From the NCBI RefSeq assembly GCF_030815975.1, contig NZ_JAUSXL010000002.1, positions 124,001 through 188,000 of the forward strand: DNA of 64,000 nucleotides, written 5' to 3'. The translations under genes were made by a program, and so were the position numbers. Each line of letters begins with the position of its first letter. The first letter of the stretch is position 1. Positions 19,692 to 28,918 of this stretch are shown piece after piece. This DNA is from Variovorax paradoxus. GTDB taxonomy: Bacteria; Pseudomonadota; Gammaproteobacteria; Burkholderiales; Burkholderiaceae_C. The notes beneath the pieces were generated by a model. That model was given only the letters and a program-made list of their open reading frames with translations, had not been told where the DNA came from and did no database searches.

Positions 19692-20445
19692 GAACGGCTT
19701 CTCCATGGCCCAGATAGACCTCTTTCACCTTCGGATCGTTGGCAATGGTTTCCGGGTCGCCCTCGGTCAGCAAGGTGCCGTTGACCAGCACCGTCATGCG
19801 GTCGGCAAAGCTGAACACCAGGTCCATGTCGTGCTCGATCAAGAGCACCGACACATCGGCCGGCAATGCGGCCACGGTCTGCAGCAGCTCCTCGCGCTCG
19901 CCGGCGGGCACGCCCGCCACGGGCTCGTCGAGCAGCAGCACGCGTGGCTCGCAGGCCAGTGCGATTGCAATCTCCAGCAAGCGGCGCTTGCCGTAGGCCA
20001 TGAACTTCGTCTGCTGCTGCGCCACGTCGCTCAGGTGGAACTGCTCCAGCAGCTGCGCCGCGCGCTCCGTCACGGCCTTGCTGGCACCCAGCGGACGCCA
20101 CCATTGCGACGCGATGCCCTGGTGCTGCGAGACCACGAGCGCCAGCGTTTCGAGCGGCGTCATCGAGTCGAACAGCTGGTTGATCTGGAAGGTCCGCACC
20201 AGCCCACGCGCCACGCGCTTGTGCGGGGCGAGCTTCGTGATGTCTTCGCCCAACAGCGTGATGCGGCCTTCGGACGGCGTGAGCACGCCCGTCAGCTGAT
20301 TGATCAGCGTGGTCTTGCCGGCCCCGTTCGGGCCGATCAACGCGTGGCGCGCGCCACGCTTCAATTCCATCGTGACGTTGTTGGTGGCCGTGATGCCGCC
20401 GAAGCGCATCACGAGCCCGTGGGTCGAAAGCACGGTTTCGGTCAT
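19684..20445 (-). CDS. livG: LIV-type ABC transporter ATPase, LivG-like
   Basis: A 253-residue nucleotide-binding subunit. Walker A is LIGPNGAGKTTLINQLTG. The LivG-type segment RVARGLVRTFQINQLFDSMTPLETLAL follows, then RVLLLDEPVAGVPAGE (Walker B) and LLIEHDMDLVFSFADR (H-loop). The ABC signature is altered: the expected LSYG..R reads MAYGKRRLLEIAIAL, common in this subfamily. It overlaps livM by four bases (ATGA) and is coupled to livF. Confidence 0.93.
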   Translation of the reverse strand: MTETVLSTHGLVMRFGGITATNNVTMELKRGARHALIGPNGAGKTTLINQLTGVLTPSEGRITLLGEDITKLAPHKRVARGLVRTFQINQLFDSMTPLETLALVVSQHQGIASQWWRPLGASKAVTERAAQLLEQFHLSDVAQQQTKFMAYGKRRLLEIAIALACEPRVLLLDEPVAGVPAGEREELLQTVAALPADVSVLLIEHDMDLVFSFADRMTVLVNGTLLTEGDPETIANDPKVKEVYLGHGEAVHV

Positions 20446-21449
20446 GCGGCACCGCCTTGCTTCTTCTTGCCGATGCCCAGCCATGTCCACGGCCTGAGCA
20501 CCCGGTCGCGCCCCACGAGCACCAGCAGCACCAGCAGCAGGCCGATCCAGAACATCCAGTACTGCGGCGTCACGGCCGAGAGCCAGGTCTGCAGCAGCTT
20601 GAAGACAATGGCGCCCGCCACGCCGCCATAGAGCCAGCCCACGCCGCCGATCACCAGCATCAGCAGCACGTCGGCCGAGCGGTCGAAGGCCAGCACGTCG
20701 AGCGAGGCAAAGCCCGTGGTCTGCGCCAGCAGCGCGCCCGCGGCACCGGCAATGCCCGCTGCCACGGTGTAGATCACCACGAGCCGCGGCACCACCGGAA
20801 TGCCGATGGCCATGGCGCGCAGCCGGTTGTCGCGGATCGCCTTCAGCGTGGCGCCGAAGGGCGAGTGCACGATGCGGCGCATCACGAGGAACAGCACAAG
20901 CATCACGCTCAGCGAATACCAGGCGGCCGTGCGGCCGAAGAGATCGAATTCGAACAGGCCCAGCACCGGCCCCATCACCACGCCCTGCAGGCCGTCGGCG
21001 CCGCCGGTGAGCCAGTCGAGCTTGTTGGCAAGCTCTAGCAGCAGCAGCGCGGTGCCCAGCGTGACCATCAACCGTGTCAGGTCGCTGCCGCGCAGGATCG
21101 TCACGCTGGCCACCAGGCCGAGCAGTGCCGACAGCACGGTGGCCACCACCAGCCCCACGGTCGGGTCCGGCATCACGAGCTTGGCGAACAGCGCCGCGGT
21201 GTAGGCGCCGAAGCCGAAGAAGGCGGCATGGCCGAGCGAGACGATGCCGGTGTAGCCGAGGATCAGGTCGAGCGACATCGCGAACAGTGCGACGATGGCG
21301 ATCTCGTTGACCAGCAGCGAATGCGAAGGCATGGCGAAGGGCAATGCAAATGCCATGGCCCACACCACGAATTCGAGCGGGCGCCAGCGTGCCCTGCGCA
21401 GCAACGCGGACTGGAAATCAACCGAAGAGGAAGAAGAAGGCGCGCTCAT
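20442..21449 (-). CDS. livM: LIV-type ABC transporter permease, LivM-like
   Basis: A 335-residue permease with about ten hydrophobic segments. The LivM signature LILGYTGIVSLGHAAFFGFGAYTAAL lies near residues 60-85, and IRDNRLRAMAIGIPV is the coupling-helix region facing the ATPase. Its start codon directly follows the livH stop with no gap, and its stop overlaps livG. The N-terminus has a run of serines, unlike a signal peptide. Confidence 0.92.
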   Translation of the reverse strand: MSAPSSSSSVDFQSALLRRARWRPLEFVVWAMAFALPFAMPSHSLLVNEIAIVALFAMSLDLILGYTGIVSLGHAAFFGFGAYTAALFAKLVMPDPTVGLVVATVLSALLGLVASVTILRGSDLTRLMVTLGTALLLLELANKLDWLTGGADGLQGVVMGPVLGLFEFDLFGRTAAWYSLSVMLVLFLVMRRIVHSPFGATLKAIRDNRLRAMAIGIPVVPRLVVIYTVAAGIAGAAGALLAQTTGFASLDVLAFDRSADVLLMLVIGGVGWLYGGVAGAIVFKLLQTWLSAVTPQYWMFWIGLLLVLLVLVGRDRVLRPWTWLGIGKKKQGGAA

Positions 21450-22322
21450 TCAACGGCCTCCCTTGCGCGTGAACAGGCCCTGCGGCCGCCACATCAGGAT
21501 CAGGATCATGAGCAGGTAGACGGTGAACGCCCCCATCTTCGGAATGAAGTACTTGCCCGCCACGTCGGCAATGCCGAGCAGCAGCGCGGCCGCGAGCGGC
21601 CCGGTGATCGACGAGGTGCCGCCGACCGACACCACGATGAGGAAATAGATCATGTACTTGAGCGGAAAGGTCGGATCGAGCCCGAGGATCTCGGCGCCCA
21701 GTGCACCGCCCAGTCCCGCGAGCCCGGAGCCCACCGCGAAGGTCAGCAGGAACACGATGTTGACGTTGATGCCCAGCCCCGCCGCCACGCGCGGATCGTC
21801 GACCGCGGCACGCAGCCGGCTGCCGAAGCGGGTCTTCGAGAGGATGAGCTGCAGCACCACCGTGAGCACGGCGCACACCGCGATGATGAAGAGGCGGTAA
21901 TGCCCCATGCCCAGCAGCAGCGCGCCGTCGCCGACCTCGGTGCGGCCGCGCAGCCATTCGGGCAACTGGATGTTCTGCTGCGAGGAGCCGACAAAGTAGT
22001 CGACGGCCGCCACCGCCATGAACGCGAGGCCGATGGAAAACAGCACCTGGTCGAGGTGCGGCTTGCCGTACATCGGCCGGTAGAGCGTGCGTTCGAGCAG
22101 CGCGCCGGCCAGTGCGACGACGATGAACGCGAGCGGCAGGCAGGCCAGGAACGGCAGGCCCAGCTTCTGCATCGCAAACACCGTGAGATACCCGCCCGCC
22201 ATGGCAAAGGCACCGTGCGCGAGGTTGATGAAGTTCATCAGCCCGAGCGTCACGGCCAGCCCCACGGCGAGCACGAAGAGCAGCATGCCGTAGGCGATGC
22301 CGTCGAAAAGAATGGTCAACAT
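21450..22322 (-). CDS. livH: LIV-type ABC transporter permease, LivH-like
   Basis: A 290-residue permease. [23 protein letters not shown] is the LivH signature, and SKTRFGSRLRAAVDDPRVAAGLGINV is the cytoplasmic coupling loop. It follows the binding-protein gene after a 364-bp gap that contains a double hairpin repeat and no gene. Confidence 0.92.
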   Translation of the reverse strand: MLTILFDGIAYGMLLFVLAVGLAVTLGLMNFINLAHGAFAMAGGYLTVFAMQKLGLPFLACLPLAFIVVALAGALLERTLYRPMYGKPHLDQVLFSIGLAFMAVAAVDYFVGSSQQNIQLPEWLRGRTEVGDGALLLGMGHYRLFIIAVCAVLTVVLQLILSKTRFGSRLRAAVDDPRVAAGLGINVNIVFLLTFAVGSGLAGLGGALGAEILGLDPTFPLKYMIYFLIVVSVGGTSSITGPLAAALLLGIADVAGKYFIPKMGAFTVYLLMILILMWRPQGLFTRKGGR

Positions 22323-22390
22323 GTCAGTGTTCCGCTACGGCGTTTGGCTCGCGTTGCTTTTTTGTTCGGGGCTCTTGTTCGGGGCTCTTG

Positions 22391-22646
22391 TTCAGGGCGC
22401 GTGCACAGGCCACCGGGTACTCCCCTCCGCGAATGTCCCCCGGCTTCGCCTCCTCCTTTATTTCGCTGCGGGGAGCACCCGATGCCCTGTGCACCAGGGC
22501 ACGCTCTGGGTGCACAGCTGATCAACAACCGCTCTGTCCAACGCTCCCGTCGATGGGGTGCCTTGCGCAGCGAAATCAAGGGGGAGGCCGCAGGCCGGAG
22601 GACATTCGCGGAGCAAGGTACCCCGTCGGCGGGAGCGCGCCCTGAA
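22391..22646. repeat. Inverted pair of hairpin-forming intergenic repeats
   Basis: This fills most of the gap between the ABC binding-protein gene and livH. Two copies of one element of about 66-70 bp (22415-22480 and 22555-22624) lie in opposite orientation, with outer flanks TTCAGGGCGCG / CGCGCCCTGAA also matching. Each copy has its own complementary ends: GGGTACTCCCC/GGGGAGCACCC on the left, GGGGTGCCTTGC/GCAAGGTACCCC on the right. Both keep the core CTCCGCGAATGTCC. A small inner stem is GGC-TTC-GCC in one copy and GGCC-TGC-GGCC in the other. A 13-bp tandem (TTGTTCGGGGCTC) precedes it near 22364-22392. No coding potential was accepted. Confidence 0.85.
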
Positions 22647-22686
22647 GAGTGATCCCGTCCTGAGCACAACACCTCGGGAGACCCAG

Positions 22687-23862
22687 TTACTTCGCCTTGC
22701 CGGGATCCTTCACGCCCTTGATCACGTCGAACTCGACGTTGTAGAGCTGGCCGTCCTTCTTCTCGACCTTGCGCAGGTACACGTCCTGCACGATGTCGCG
22801 CGTCTGCGCATCGATGTACACCGGGCCGCGCGGGCTCTCGAAGATCTGGCCCTTCATGGCGGCCAGCAGCGCATCGCCGCCGCCCTGCCCCTTGGTGGCC
22901 TTGAGCGCTTCGTAGATCACGCGCATGCCGTCGTAGCCGCCCACGGCCATGAAGTTGGGGCGCATCTTGGGGTTGGCCTTCTGGAAAGCCTCGACGAACT
23001 TCTTGTTCGCGGGCGATGGATGCGCGGCCGAATAGTGGTGCGAGGTGACCACGCCCAGCGCGCCGTCGCCCATGTCGTTGAGCTGGTCGTCGTCGGTCAC
23101 GTCGCCGGTGGCGATCATCTTGATGCCCGCCTTGTCCATGCCACGCTCGAGGAACTGCTTCATCACCGCCGCGCCCGCACCCGAGGGCACGAAGACGAAC
23201 AGCGCATCGGGCTTGGCGTCGCGCACCTTCTGCAGGAAGGGCGCGAAGTCGGGATTGCGCAGCGGCACGCGCAGCTTCTCGACGACCTTGCCGCCGTTGA
23301 GCTGGAAGCGCTCGCTGAAGAACTTCTCGGCGTCGTTGCCGGGGCCGTAGTCGGCCACCAGCGTGACGACCGTCTTCACGCCGTTCTTGGGCGCCCAGTC
23401 GCCCATCGCCACCGACACCTGCGGCAGCGTGAAGCTCGAACGCACGATGTAGGGCGAGGCTTCGGTGATGCTCGATGTGGCGGCGGCCATCACCACCTGC
23501 GGCGTCTTCGACTGCGTGGCCAGCGGCGCGGCGGCCAGTGCGGCCGGCGTCACGCCGAAGCCGGCGATCACGTTGACCTTGTCGTTGACGATGAGTTCCT
23601 GCGCAAGGCGCTTGGTGACGTCGGGCGTGGCCACGTCGTCCTTGATGATGAGCTCGATCTTCTTGCCCGCCACGGTGTCGCCGTTCTGCGCCATGTACAG
23701 CCGGGCCGCCGCTTCGATCTGCCGGCCGGTGGACGCCTGCTGCCCCGTCATCGGCAGGATCAGGCCGATCTTGAACTTGTTGCCGTCCTGCGCATTGGCA
23801 AGCGACATGGAAAGCGCAAGCGCCGTGAGGCCTGCGGTCTGGATGAGGTGGCGTCTTTGCAT
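22687..23862 (-). CDS. LIV-type ABC transporter substrate-binding protein
   Basis: A 391-residue periplasmic binding protein with a Sec signal peptide (MQRRHLIQTAGLTALALSMSLANA). FKIGLILPMTGQQASTGRQIEAAARLY and VNVIAGFGVTPAALAAAPLA are typical of peripla_BP_6 proteins, many of which bind aromatic carboxylates rather than amino acids. AGGAAAA precedes the ATG. It is first in the order binding protein, livH, livM, livG, livF, esterase. Gene order with a Rieske demethylase upstream supports an aromatic ligand. Confidence 0.92.
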   Translation of the reverse strand: MQRRHLIQTAGLTALALSMSLANAQDGNKFKIGLILPMTGQQASTGRQIEAAARLYMAQNGDTVAGKKIELIIKDDVATPDVTKRLAQELIVNDKVNVIAGFGVTPAALAAAPLATQSKTPQVVMAAATSSITEASPYIVRSSFTLPQVSVAMGDWAPKNGVKTVVTLVADYGPGNDAEKFFSERFQLNGGKVVEKLRVPLRNPDFAPFLQKVRDAKPDALFVFVPSGAGAAVMKQFLERGMDKAGIKMIATGDVTDDDQLNDMGDGALGVVTSHHYSAAHPSPANKKFVEAFQKANPKMRPNFMAVGGYDGMRVIYEALKATKGQGGGDALLAAMKGQIFESPRGPVYIDAQTRDIVQDVYLRKVEKKDGQLYNVEFDVIKGVKDPGKAK

Positions 23863-23989
23863 GAGGTTTTCCTTGGAGGGACGGAATGCGAACCGGGGCT
23901 ATTTTTCAACACTTTGCAACAGCTGGCGGAGCAGGCAATCACCTACTCCCCACTCAAAGCGGACCATTGTTGCGCGATGAACAAATGAA

Positions 23990-24008
23990 CTGCGCGATGA
24001 TCGCGCAG
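23990..24008 (-). terminator. Perfect 9-bp palindrome after the reductase gene
   Basis: CTGCGCGAT-G-ATCGCGCAG is a perfect hairpin eight bases past the stop of the reductase gene, followed on the minus strand only by a weak TTCATTTG. A half copy, TTGCGCGATGA, lies 20 bp away (23970-23980). It may be a weak terminator, or an operator upstream of the binding-protein gene. Confidence 0.4.
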
Positions 24009-24015
24009 CCCGTTT

Positions 24016-25002
24016 TCAGCTGTCGGGGCGGTACGCGGAGTCGAGCGTGAGGGTGCCCACGGCGCGTGACACGCAGGCGCAGATGCGGGTGGCTGCCTGC
24101 TTCTCGTGTTCGCTCAGGAACACGTCGCGGTGGTCGATTTCGCCATCGACCGCGAGCACGTCCATCACGCAGAGGCCGCACTCGCCGCGCTTGCAGTCCG
24201 AGAGTGTCTGCACGCCGGCCGCGTCGAGCGCTTCAAGCAGGGTGCAGTCAACCGGCACGGTGATCGAAAGATCGTGCCGGGGAATGCGCACCGTGAAGGC
24301 CTGGGTCGCGAGCCGGCCGCTGCTGCCGAAGGTTTCGAAGCGCAGGTCCGCCGGCGCGCGGCCGGCGGCCTGCCAGGCGCGCTTGACGGCTTCGAGCATC
24401 GGCACCGGACCGCAGGTGTAGAGCTGGCCGCCGGGCGGCAGCGCCGCAATGGCGGCCGCGAAGTCGATAGGCGCCGCGCCTTCGTGCGGCACGACCTCAG
24501 CGCCCAGGGCTTCGCGCAGCCGATCGAGGTAGGCGAGCTCGCCGGCATGGCGCGCACCGTAGAGCATCCTGACCGGCACGCCGTTGCGCCGTGCATGCGC
24601 GCCCAGGCGCTCGGCCATCAGCACCAGCGGCGTGATGCCGATGCCGCCCGCCACCAGCAGATAGCCCGGCGCGGAGAGGTCGAGCGCAAAGTGGTTCTGC
24701 GGCGCGCTCACCTGCAGCCGGTCGCCCACGGCCAGGCGCCACATCGCGAGCGAGCCGCCGCGGCCGTCGTCGAGCCGCTTGACGGCAATGCGCCAGCACT
24801 GGCCGTCGCCCTCGCCCACCAGCGAGTACGAGCGGGTCTGCAGCCTGCCCTGCGCCGTCATCACCTGCACCTGCAGGTGCGAGCCGGGCTCATGGGCAGC
24901 GGCAAAACCCGGCTCGGGCCGCAGTTCGAACTCGCGCACGGTGGGCGTGACGTCGCGCAGCGCAACGACCTGCGCCTGCATCCATTGAAGATCGCTTTTC
25001 AT
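24016..25002 (-). CDS. Phthalate-dioxygenase-reductase-type oxidoreductase (VanB-like)
   Basis: A 328-residue electron-transfer protein for a Rieske oxygenase. The FMN/FAD domain has RSYSLVGEG, the NAD domain has LVAGGIGITPLVLMAE and LYTCGPVPML, and a C-terminal plant-type [2Fe-2S] ferredoxin domain holds C270, C275, C278 (DCKRGECGLC) and C310 (CVSRAVG). The domain order FMN-NAD-2Fe2S is that of VanB and phthalate dioxygenase reductase. It lies 40 bp downstream of the GntR gene and should pass NADH electrons to the oxygenase at 25819-26925. Confidence 0.92.
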   Translation of the reverse strand: MKSDLQWMQAQVVALRDVTPTVREFELRPEPGFAAAHEPGSHLQVQVMTAQGRLQTRSYSLVGEGDGQCWRIAVKRLDDGRGGSLAMWRLAVGDRLQVSAPQNHFALDLSAPGYLLVAGGIGITPLVLMAERLGAHARRNGVPVRMLYGARHAGELAYLDRLREALGAEVVPHEGAAPIDFAAAIAALPPGGQLYTCGPVPMLEAVKRAWQAAGRAPADLRFETFGSSGRLATQAFTVRIPRHDLSITVPVDCTLLEALDAAGVQTLSDCKRGECGLCVMDVLAVDGEIDHRDVFLSEHEKQAATRICACVSRAVGTLTLDSAYRPDS

Positions 25003-25042
25003 CGGGGAACAACACCAACAGGAAAGAAAGGAAAGCGGCCGC

Positions 25043-25822
25043 TCAGCCGCGCCGGCGGATCAGCTGCACGCCGGGCAGCGCACGCTGTTCAGCGGTGGGC
25101 GTGCCATGCAGCGCCTCGCGCAGGTTGCGCCGCGCGATGCGGCTGTGCTCGCGCATCAGCGCCTCGGCACGCGAGCCTTCGCCCGACTCGATGGCGTCGA
25201 GCACCTGCACGTGCTGGTCCTGCGCAATCACGAGCATGTCGCGCGCGGCGGGCGAATTGGCCTGCACCACGACGAAGCCCGAGGGCGAGGCGAACGGCAG
25301 GTTGACCACGCGCTCGAGCTGCTGCGCGATCACCGGGCTGGCCGCCATTTCGCACAGCAGCGCATGGAACTTTCCGTTGTGCGTGACATAGCGCGCGAAA
25401 GCCGCGTCGTCCAGCGCGGGCTCGCGCAGCAGTTCGTCGATGCGCGCCAGGCAGGCGCGCGCCTCGCGCAGCACCACCGGCGCCGCGCCGCGCTCGGCCG
25501 CGAGCCGCGCCACCAGGCCTTCGAGCGTGCCGCGCAGCTCGATGGCGTCGGCCACGTCTCGTTCGGAAAAAGTGCGCACCGCATAGCCGCCGTTGGGCAG
25601 CGCCTCGAGCAGGCCTTCCTGCTCCAGCCGCATGAGCGCGCTGCGCACCGGCGTGCGGGAGACGCCGAGCTGCTCGGAGATGGCCACTTCGGCAATGCGA
25701 GCGCCGCCGGGCAGTTCGCCGGCCAGGATCATTTCGCGCAGCCGCAGCTGCGCCTTCACGGCCTGCGAGCCGCCGCCGTCTGCGGGTTCGGCGGGCGATG
25801 CGACGGCCGCGACTTTCATCAT
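25043..25822 (-). CDS. GntR family regulator, FCD-type
   Basis: A 259-residue repressor-like protein. The winged HTH is [41 protein letters not shown], and the C-terminal part is an all-helical FCD effector domain with metal-type histidines ([10 protein letters not shown] and REHSRIARR). The start ATGATG at 25822 overlaps the oxygenase stop by four bases, placing the regulator between the oxygenase and its reductase. It probably recognises the two GTATAC-centred sites in the divergent promoter, as VanR-type regulators do. Confidence 0.9.
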   Translation of the reverse strand: MMKVAAVASPAEPADGGGSQAVKAQLRLREMILAGELPGGARIAEVAISEQLGVSRTPVRSALMRLEQEGLLEALPNGGYAVRTFSERDVADAIELRGTLEGLVARLAAERGAAPVVLREARACLARIDELLREPALDDAAFARYVTHNGKFHALLCEMAASPVIAQQLERVVNLPFASPSGFVVVQANSPAARDMLVIAQDQHVQVLDAIESGEGSRAEALMREHSRIARRNLREALHGTPTAEQRALPGVQLIRRRG

Positions 25823-26925
25823 GCGGCCTGCTTCTCGGCGGGATGGATGGCGATGGCGGCGCGCGCGGGCTTTTCCTTCTCGACCATGCGGTCGATCAGC
25901 CGGCGCGCCCACATCGAACCGGCGTCGATGTTGAGGTTGTAGAACTGATGGTCGGGCCGTTCGTCCATGGCTTTCTGCTGCGCCTCGAGCACGATCTCGT
26001 CCTCGCGGAAGATGCCGGCCACGCCTTCGCGCAGCTCGTGCGTGAGGCGCTGCTCGCCCAGGCAGTAGTTGCGCGCAAAGGCCCAGAAGTAGAGGCAGGT
26101 CTTGTCGGTTTCGGGGGTGATGGTGTTGAGCACGTAGCCGTTCACGCCCTGGCTGCGGTCGCCGGGGTTGCCTTCCGTCGGCGCCGCGCCGCTGCCCGCC
26201 TCGGCCACGCCGACGTCGATGTTCACCGTGCACGGCCCCTCGAAGCGGATGATCTGCCAGCGATCGACCTTGCCGGTGTAGCCGCGCGCGTGGCGGATCT
26301 GGCCGCCCCAGAACGGCGGCGGGTCGATGTTCTCCATCCAGCGCGTGACGGTGGCCGAGCGGTCGCCGTGCGTGGCCACGAAAGGCGCCTCGGCCACTTC
26401 GCGGTTGCCGATGGACGAGCCATGCACGAAGGTCTCGTGCGTGAGGTCCATGAGGTTGTCGACCACCAGGCGGTAGTCGCAATTGACGCGAATCATCTTG
26501 CCGTCGCCGGCCCAGGCCGGGTCGTCGTTCCAGTGCATGTCGGGCACCAGCGCGGGGTCGGCCTTGGCCGGGTCGCCGGGCCAGATCCAGACGAAGCGGT
26601 GCTTCTCGACCACCGGAAAGCTGCGCACGCAGGCCGAGGGGTTCAGCGTCTCCTGGCTCGGCATGTGGGTGCAGCGGCCCTGGCTGTTGTAGACCAGGCC
26701 GTGGTAGCCGCACACCAGCTCGTCGCCTTCGAGCCGGCCCATCGACAGCGGCATCAGCCGGTGCCAGCAGGCGTCCTCGAGCGCGGCCACCTGGCCGTCG
26801 GTACGGCGGAACAGCACCAGCTTCTCGTTGCAGATCGTGCGCGGCAGCAGCGCGTGGCGCACTTCGACATCGTAGGCGGCGGCATACCAGGCGTTCAGCG
26901 GAAAGGCAGTCGTGGGCGTTTTCAT
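25819..26925 (-). CDS. Rieske non-heme iron oxygenase, O-demethylase (VanA) type
   Basis: A 368-residue catalytic subunit. The Rieske centre is C53, H55, C72, H75 ([10 protein letters not shown] and [11 protein letters not shown]). The mononuclear iron site lies in [15 protein letters not shown] VanA-type C-terminal domain completes it. Homologues oxidatively remove O- or N-methyl groups, releasing formaldehyde, with electrons from a reductase such as the one at 24016-25002. Vanillate is only one possible substrate. It is first in the minus-strand unit with GntR and reductase. Confidence 0.9.
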   Translation of the reverse strand: MKTPTTAFPLNAWYAAAYDVEVRHALLPRTICNEKLVLFRRTDGQVAALEDACWHRLMPLSMGRLEGDELVCGYHGLVYNSQGRCTHMPSQETLNPSACVRSFPVVEKHRFVWIWPGDPAKADPALVPDMHWNDDPAWAGDGKMIRVNCDYRLVVDNLMDLTHETFVHGSSIGNREVAEAPFVATHGDRSATVTRWMENIDPPPFWGGQIRHARGYTGKVDRWQIIRFEGPCTVNIDVGVAEAGSGAAPTEGNPGDRSQGVNGYVLNTITPETDKTCLYFWAFARNYCLGEQRLTHELREGVAGIFREDEIVLEAQQKAMDERPDHQFYNLNIDAGSMWARRLIDRMVEKEKPARAAIAIHPAEKQAA

Positions 26926-26932
26926 GAATACC

Positions 26933-26945
26933 CAATGTATACAGA
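26933..26945. promoter_or_regulatory. GTATAC operator copy 1
   Basis: CAATGTATACAGA, with a palindromic GTATAC core, starts 8 bp upstream of the oxygenase start. An identical 13-mer recurs 64 bp away. GTATAC-centred sites are typical of FCD-type GntR regulators, including VanR, so the adjacent GntR product is the likely ligand. Confidence 0.6.
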
Positions 26946-26996
26946 AATAAGAAAATTTCCAGTAGGAATTGCCTTATCGAGGGTAAACACCAGGTT

Positions 26997-27009
26997 CAAT
27001 GTATACAGA
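26997..27009. promoter_or_regulatory. GTATAC operator copy 2
   Basis: A second exact CAATGTATACAGA lies 61 bp upstream of the chosen start of the MetE-like gene. Two identical sites in one 144-bp divergent gap suggest joint control of both transcription units. Confidence 0.6.
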
Positions 27010-27069
27010 TTCGAATGTTTCCAAGGCGATACGATGTCCGATTCGTTTTCAGCCACGACGGAGATCACC

Positions 27070-28191
27070 ATGTCCCAGCACGCCGCCCTGCCCGCCCGCT
27101 ACGACCACGTCGGCAGTTTCCTGCGCCCCAGATACCTGCTCGAAGCACGCGAGCAAAAAGCCAAGGGCGAGATCACGCCCGAGCAGTTGCGCAAGGTCGA
27201 AGACCAGGCCATCACCGAAATCGTCCGGTTCCAGGAAGACATCGGCCTCAAGAGCATCACCGACGGCGAATTCCGCCGCACCTACTTCCACATCGATTTC
27301 CTCGACCAGCTCGGCGGCGTGAAGACCGACATTCCGGTCACCATCCGCAAGCCCGACGGCACCGAGGAACTTGCGCCGCCCGCGATGCGCGTGCTCGACA
27401 AGGTGCGCCACGTGAAAGACATCCAGCTCGCCGACTTCCAGTACCTCAAGAGCCAGGTCTCGGCCGGTCGCACGCCCAAGGTGACGATCCCTTCGCCGAC
27501 CATGCTGCACTTCCGCGGCGGCCGCGCCGGCATCAGCAAAGAGGCCTACCCCGAGCTCGACCCGGTGTTCTACGACGACGTGGCCAAGGCCTATGGCGAC
27601 GAACTGCGCTCGCTGGCCGCGGCCGGCTGCACCTACGTGCAGATGGACGACACCAACCTCGCCTACCTGTGCGACGAGCACATGCGCGAAGCCGCCCGCA
27701 AGCGCGGCGACGACCCGAACGAGCTGCCCCACCGCTACGCCGCATTCATCAACAAGGTGGTGGCGCAGAAGCCGCCGGGCATGCTGCTGGCCATGCACCT
27801 GTGCCGCGGCAACTTCAAGAGCACCCACGCCGCGGCCGGCAACTACGAGCCGGTGGCCGAGGCGCTGCTGAAGGAAATGGACCTGGACGCCTACTTCATG
27901 GAATACGACGACGCCCGCTCGGGCGACTTCAAGCCGCTGCGCTATCTGCCCAAGGGCAAGACGGTGGTGCTGGGCCTCGTGACCACCAAGTTCGGCGAGA
28001 TGGAAGACAAGGATGAACTCAAGCGCCGCATCGAGGACGCCGCCAAGTACGCCCCGCTCGAGCAGCTCGCGCTGTCGCCGCAGTGCGGCTTCTCGAGCAC
28101 GGTGCACGGCAACAACATCGCGGTGGAAGCGCAGCGCAGCAAGCTGCGTTTGGTGGTCGAGACGGCCCAGGAGGTCTGGGGCTCGACCTGA
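27070..28191 (+). CDS. Cobalamin-independent methionine-synthase-like protein (MetE C-domain only)
   Basis: A 373-residue TIM-barrel protein matching only the catalytic C-terminal half of Met[58 protein letters not shown] and LSPQCGFSS are visible; the His and Cys of HLCRGN and the Cys of PQCGF are the expected zinc ligands. Such stand-alone proteins transfer methyl or alkyl groups to or from thiols and are not always methionine synthases. ATG at 27070 follows GGAGA by six bases; an in-frame ATG at 27034 is the alternative. It is divergent from the Rieske unit and shares its operators. Confidence 0.85.
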   Translation: MSQHAALPARYDHVGSFLRPRYLLEAREQKAKGEITPEQLRKVEDQAITEIVRFQEDIGLKSITDGEFRRTYFHIDFLDQLGGVKTDIPVTIRKPDGTEELAPPAMRVLDKVRHVKDIQLADFQYLKSQVSAGRTPKVTIPSPTMLHFRGGRAGISKEAYPELDPVFYDDVAKAYGDELRSLAAAGCTYVQMDDTNLAYLCDEHMREAARKRGDDPNELPHRYAAFINKVVAQKPPGMLLAMHLCRGNFKSTHAAAGNYEPVAEALLKEMDLDAYFMEYDDARSGDFKPLRYLPKGKTVVLGLVTTKFGEMEDKDELKRRIEDAAKYAPLEQLALSPQCGFSSTVHGNNIAVEAQRSKLRLVVETAQEVWGST

Positions 28192-28217
28192 GGCGCCATT
28201 CATGGTGAAGTCGGGGG

Positions 28218-28884
28218 ATGACGACTCAGATCTATTCCGCCCCCCTCAGCATGTTCGGCGCCAAGGTGCAGATCGCCGCGCTCGAGAAAGGCGTCGATTT
28301 CGAACTGGTGATGGTGCCGTTCACCAAGGACGACGCGTACGAGCCCAAGCACCCCGAGGTGCTGCGCGTCAATCCCGTCAAGCAGCAGGTGCCGATCCTG
28401 ATCGACGGCGACGTCGAGCTGTTCGACTCGACCCAGATCTTCGAGTACCTCGAAGATCGCTATCCGGCCCCCGCGCTGTGGCCCGAAGGCATTGCCGAAC
28501 GGGGCCCGCGCGCGGCAGCTCGAGCAGAAGTCGGACGAGGTCTTTTTTCCGAACGTGATCCGGCTCTTCGGCCTGCAGCACGACATGCAGAGCGCTCCCG
28601 CGGTGGCGGCCTGCGCCGCCTGCGCGCGCTACTACGGCGAGATGGAAGCCCTGCTGGCCACACGCGAGTACCTTGCGGGCCCCTATTCCTTCGCCGACAT
28701 CGCCTTCTACATGGCGCATGTGTTCGCCGACCGAAAGGGCGCCGGCATGACCGATGCCACGCCGCGCCTGGTGGCCTGGCGCGGCCGCGTGGGCGAGCGG
28801 CCCGCGGTGCGCGCGGCGGTCGATCCGATGATGCGATTCCTGGCCTCCCAGGGGCGCGGCGTGCCCGCCTTCCTGCAACGCTGA
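28218..28884 (+). pseudogene. Glutathione S-transferase, broken by a single-base frameshift
   Basis: The first frame (28218 on) encodes a thioredoxin-like GST N-domain: TQIYSAPLSMFGAKVQIAALEKG, VNPVKQQVPILIDGD and LFDSTQIFEYLEDRYP. It leaves the family after LWPEGIAER. The C-domain continues in the +1 frame as ARARQLEQKSDEVFFP to FLASQGRGVPAFLQR, ending at 28884. Removing one G from GGGG at 28501-28504 restores one reading frame of about 221 codons. This is a real inactivating indel or a sequencing error in a G/C run. GST activity is unassigned; the gene sits 26 bp after the MetE-like gene. Confidence 0.8.
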
Positions 28885-28918
28885 CCGGCGCGGACCCGTC
28901 CTCGGGCATCATCGCCAC

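Noticed and set aside
22316..22672. Small open frames on both strands over the intergenic repeat
   Set aside because: They simply translate the hairpin repeat in different frames and have no ribosome sites. Similar spurious ORFs are often annotated on such repeats.
23990..24008. Insertion-sequence terminal repeat
   Set aside because: No transposase, second end or target duplication is present; a terminator or operator is more economical.
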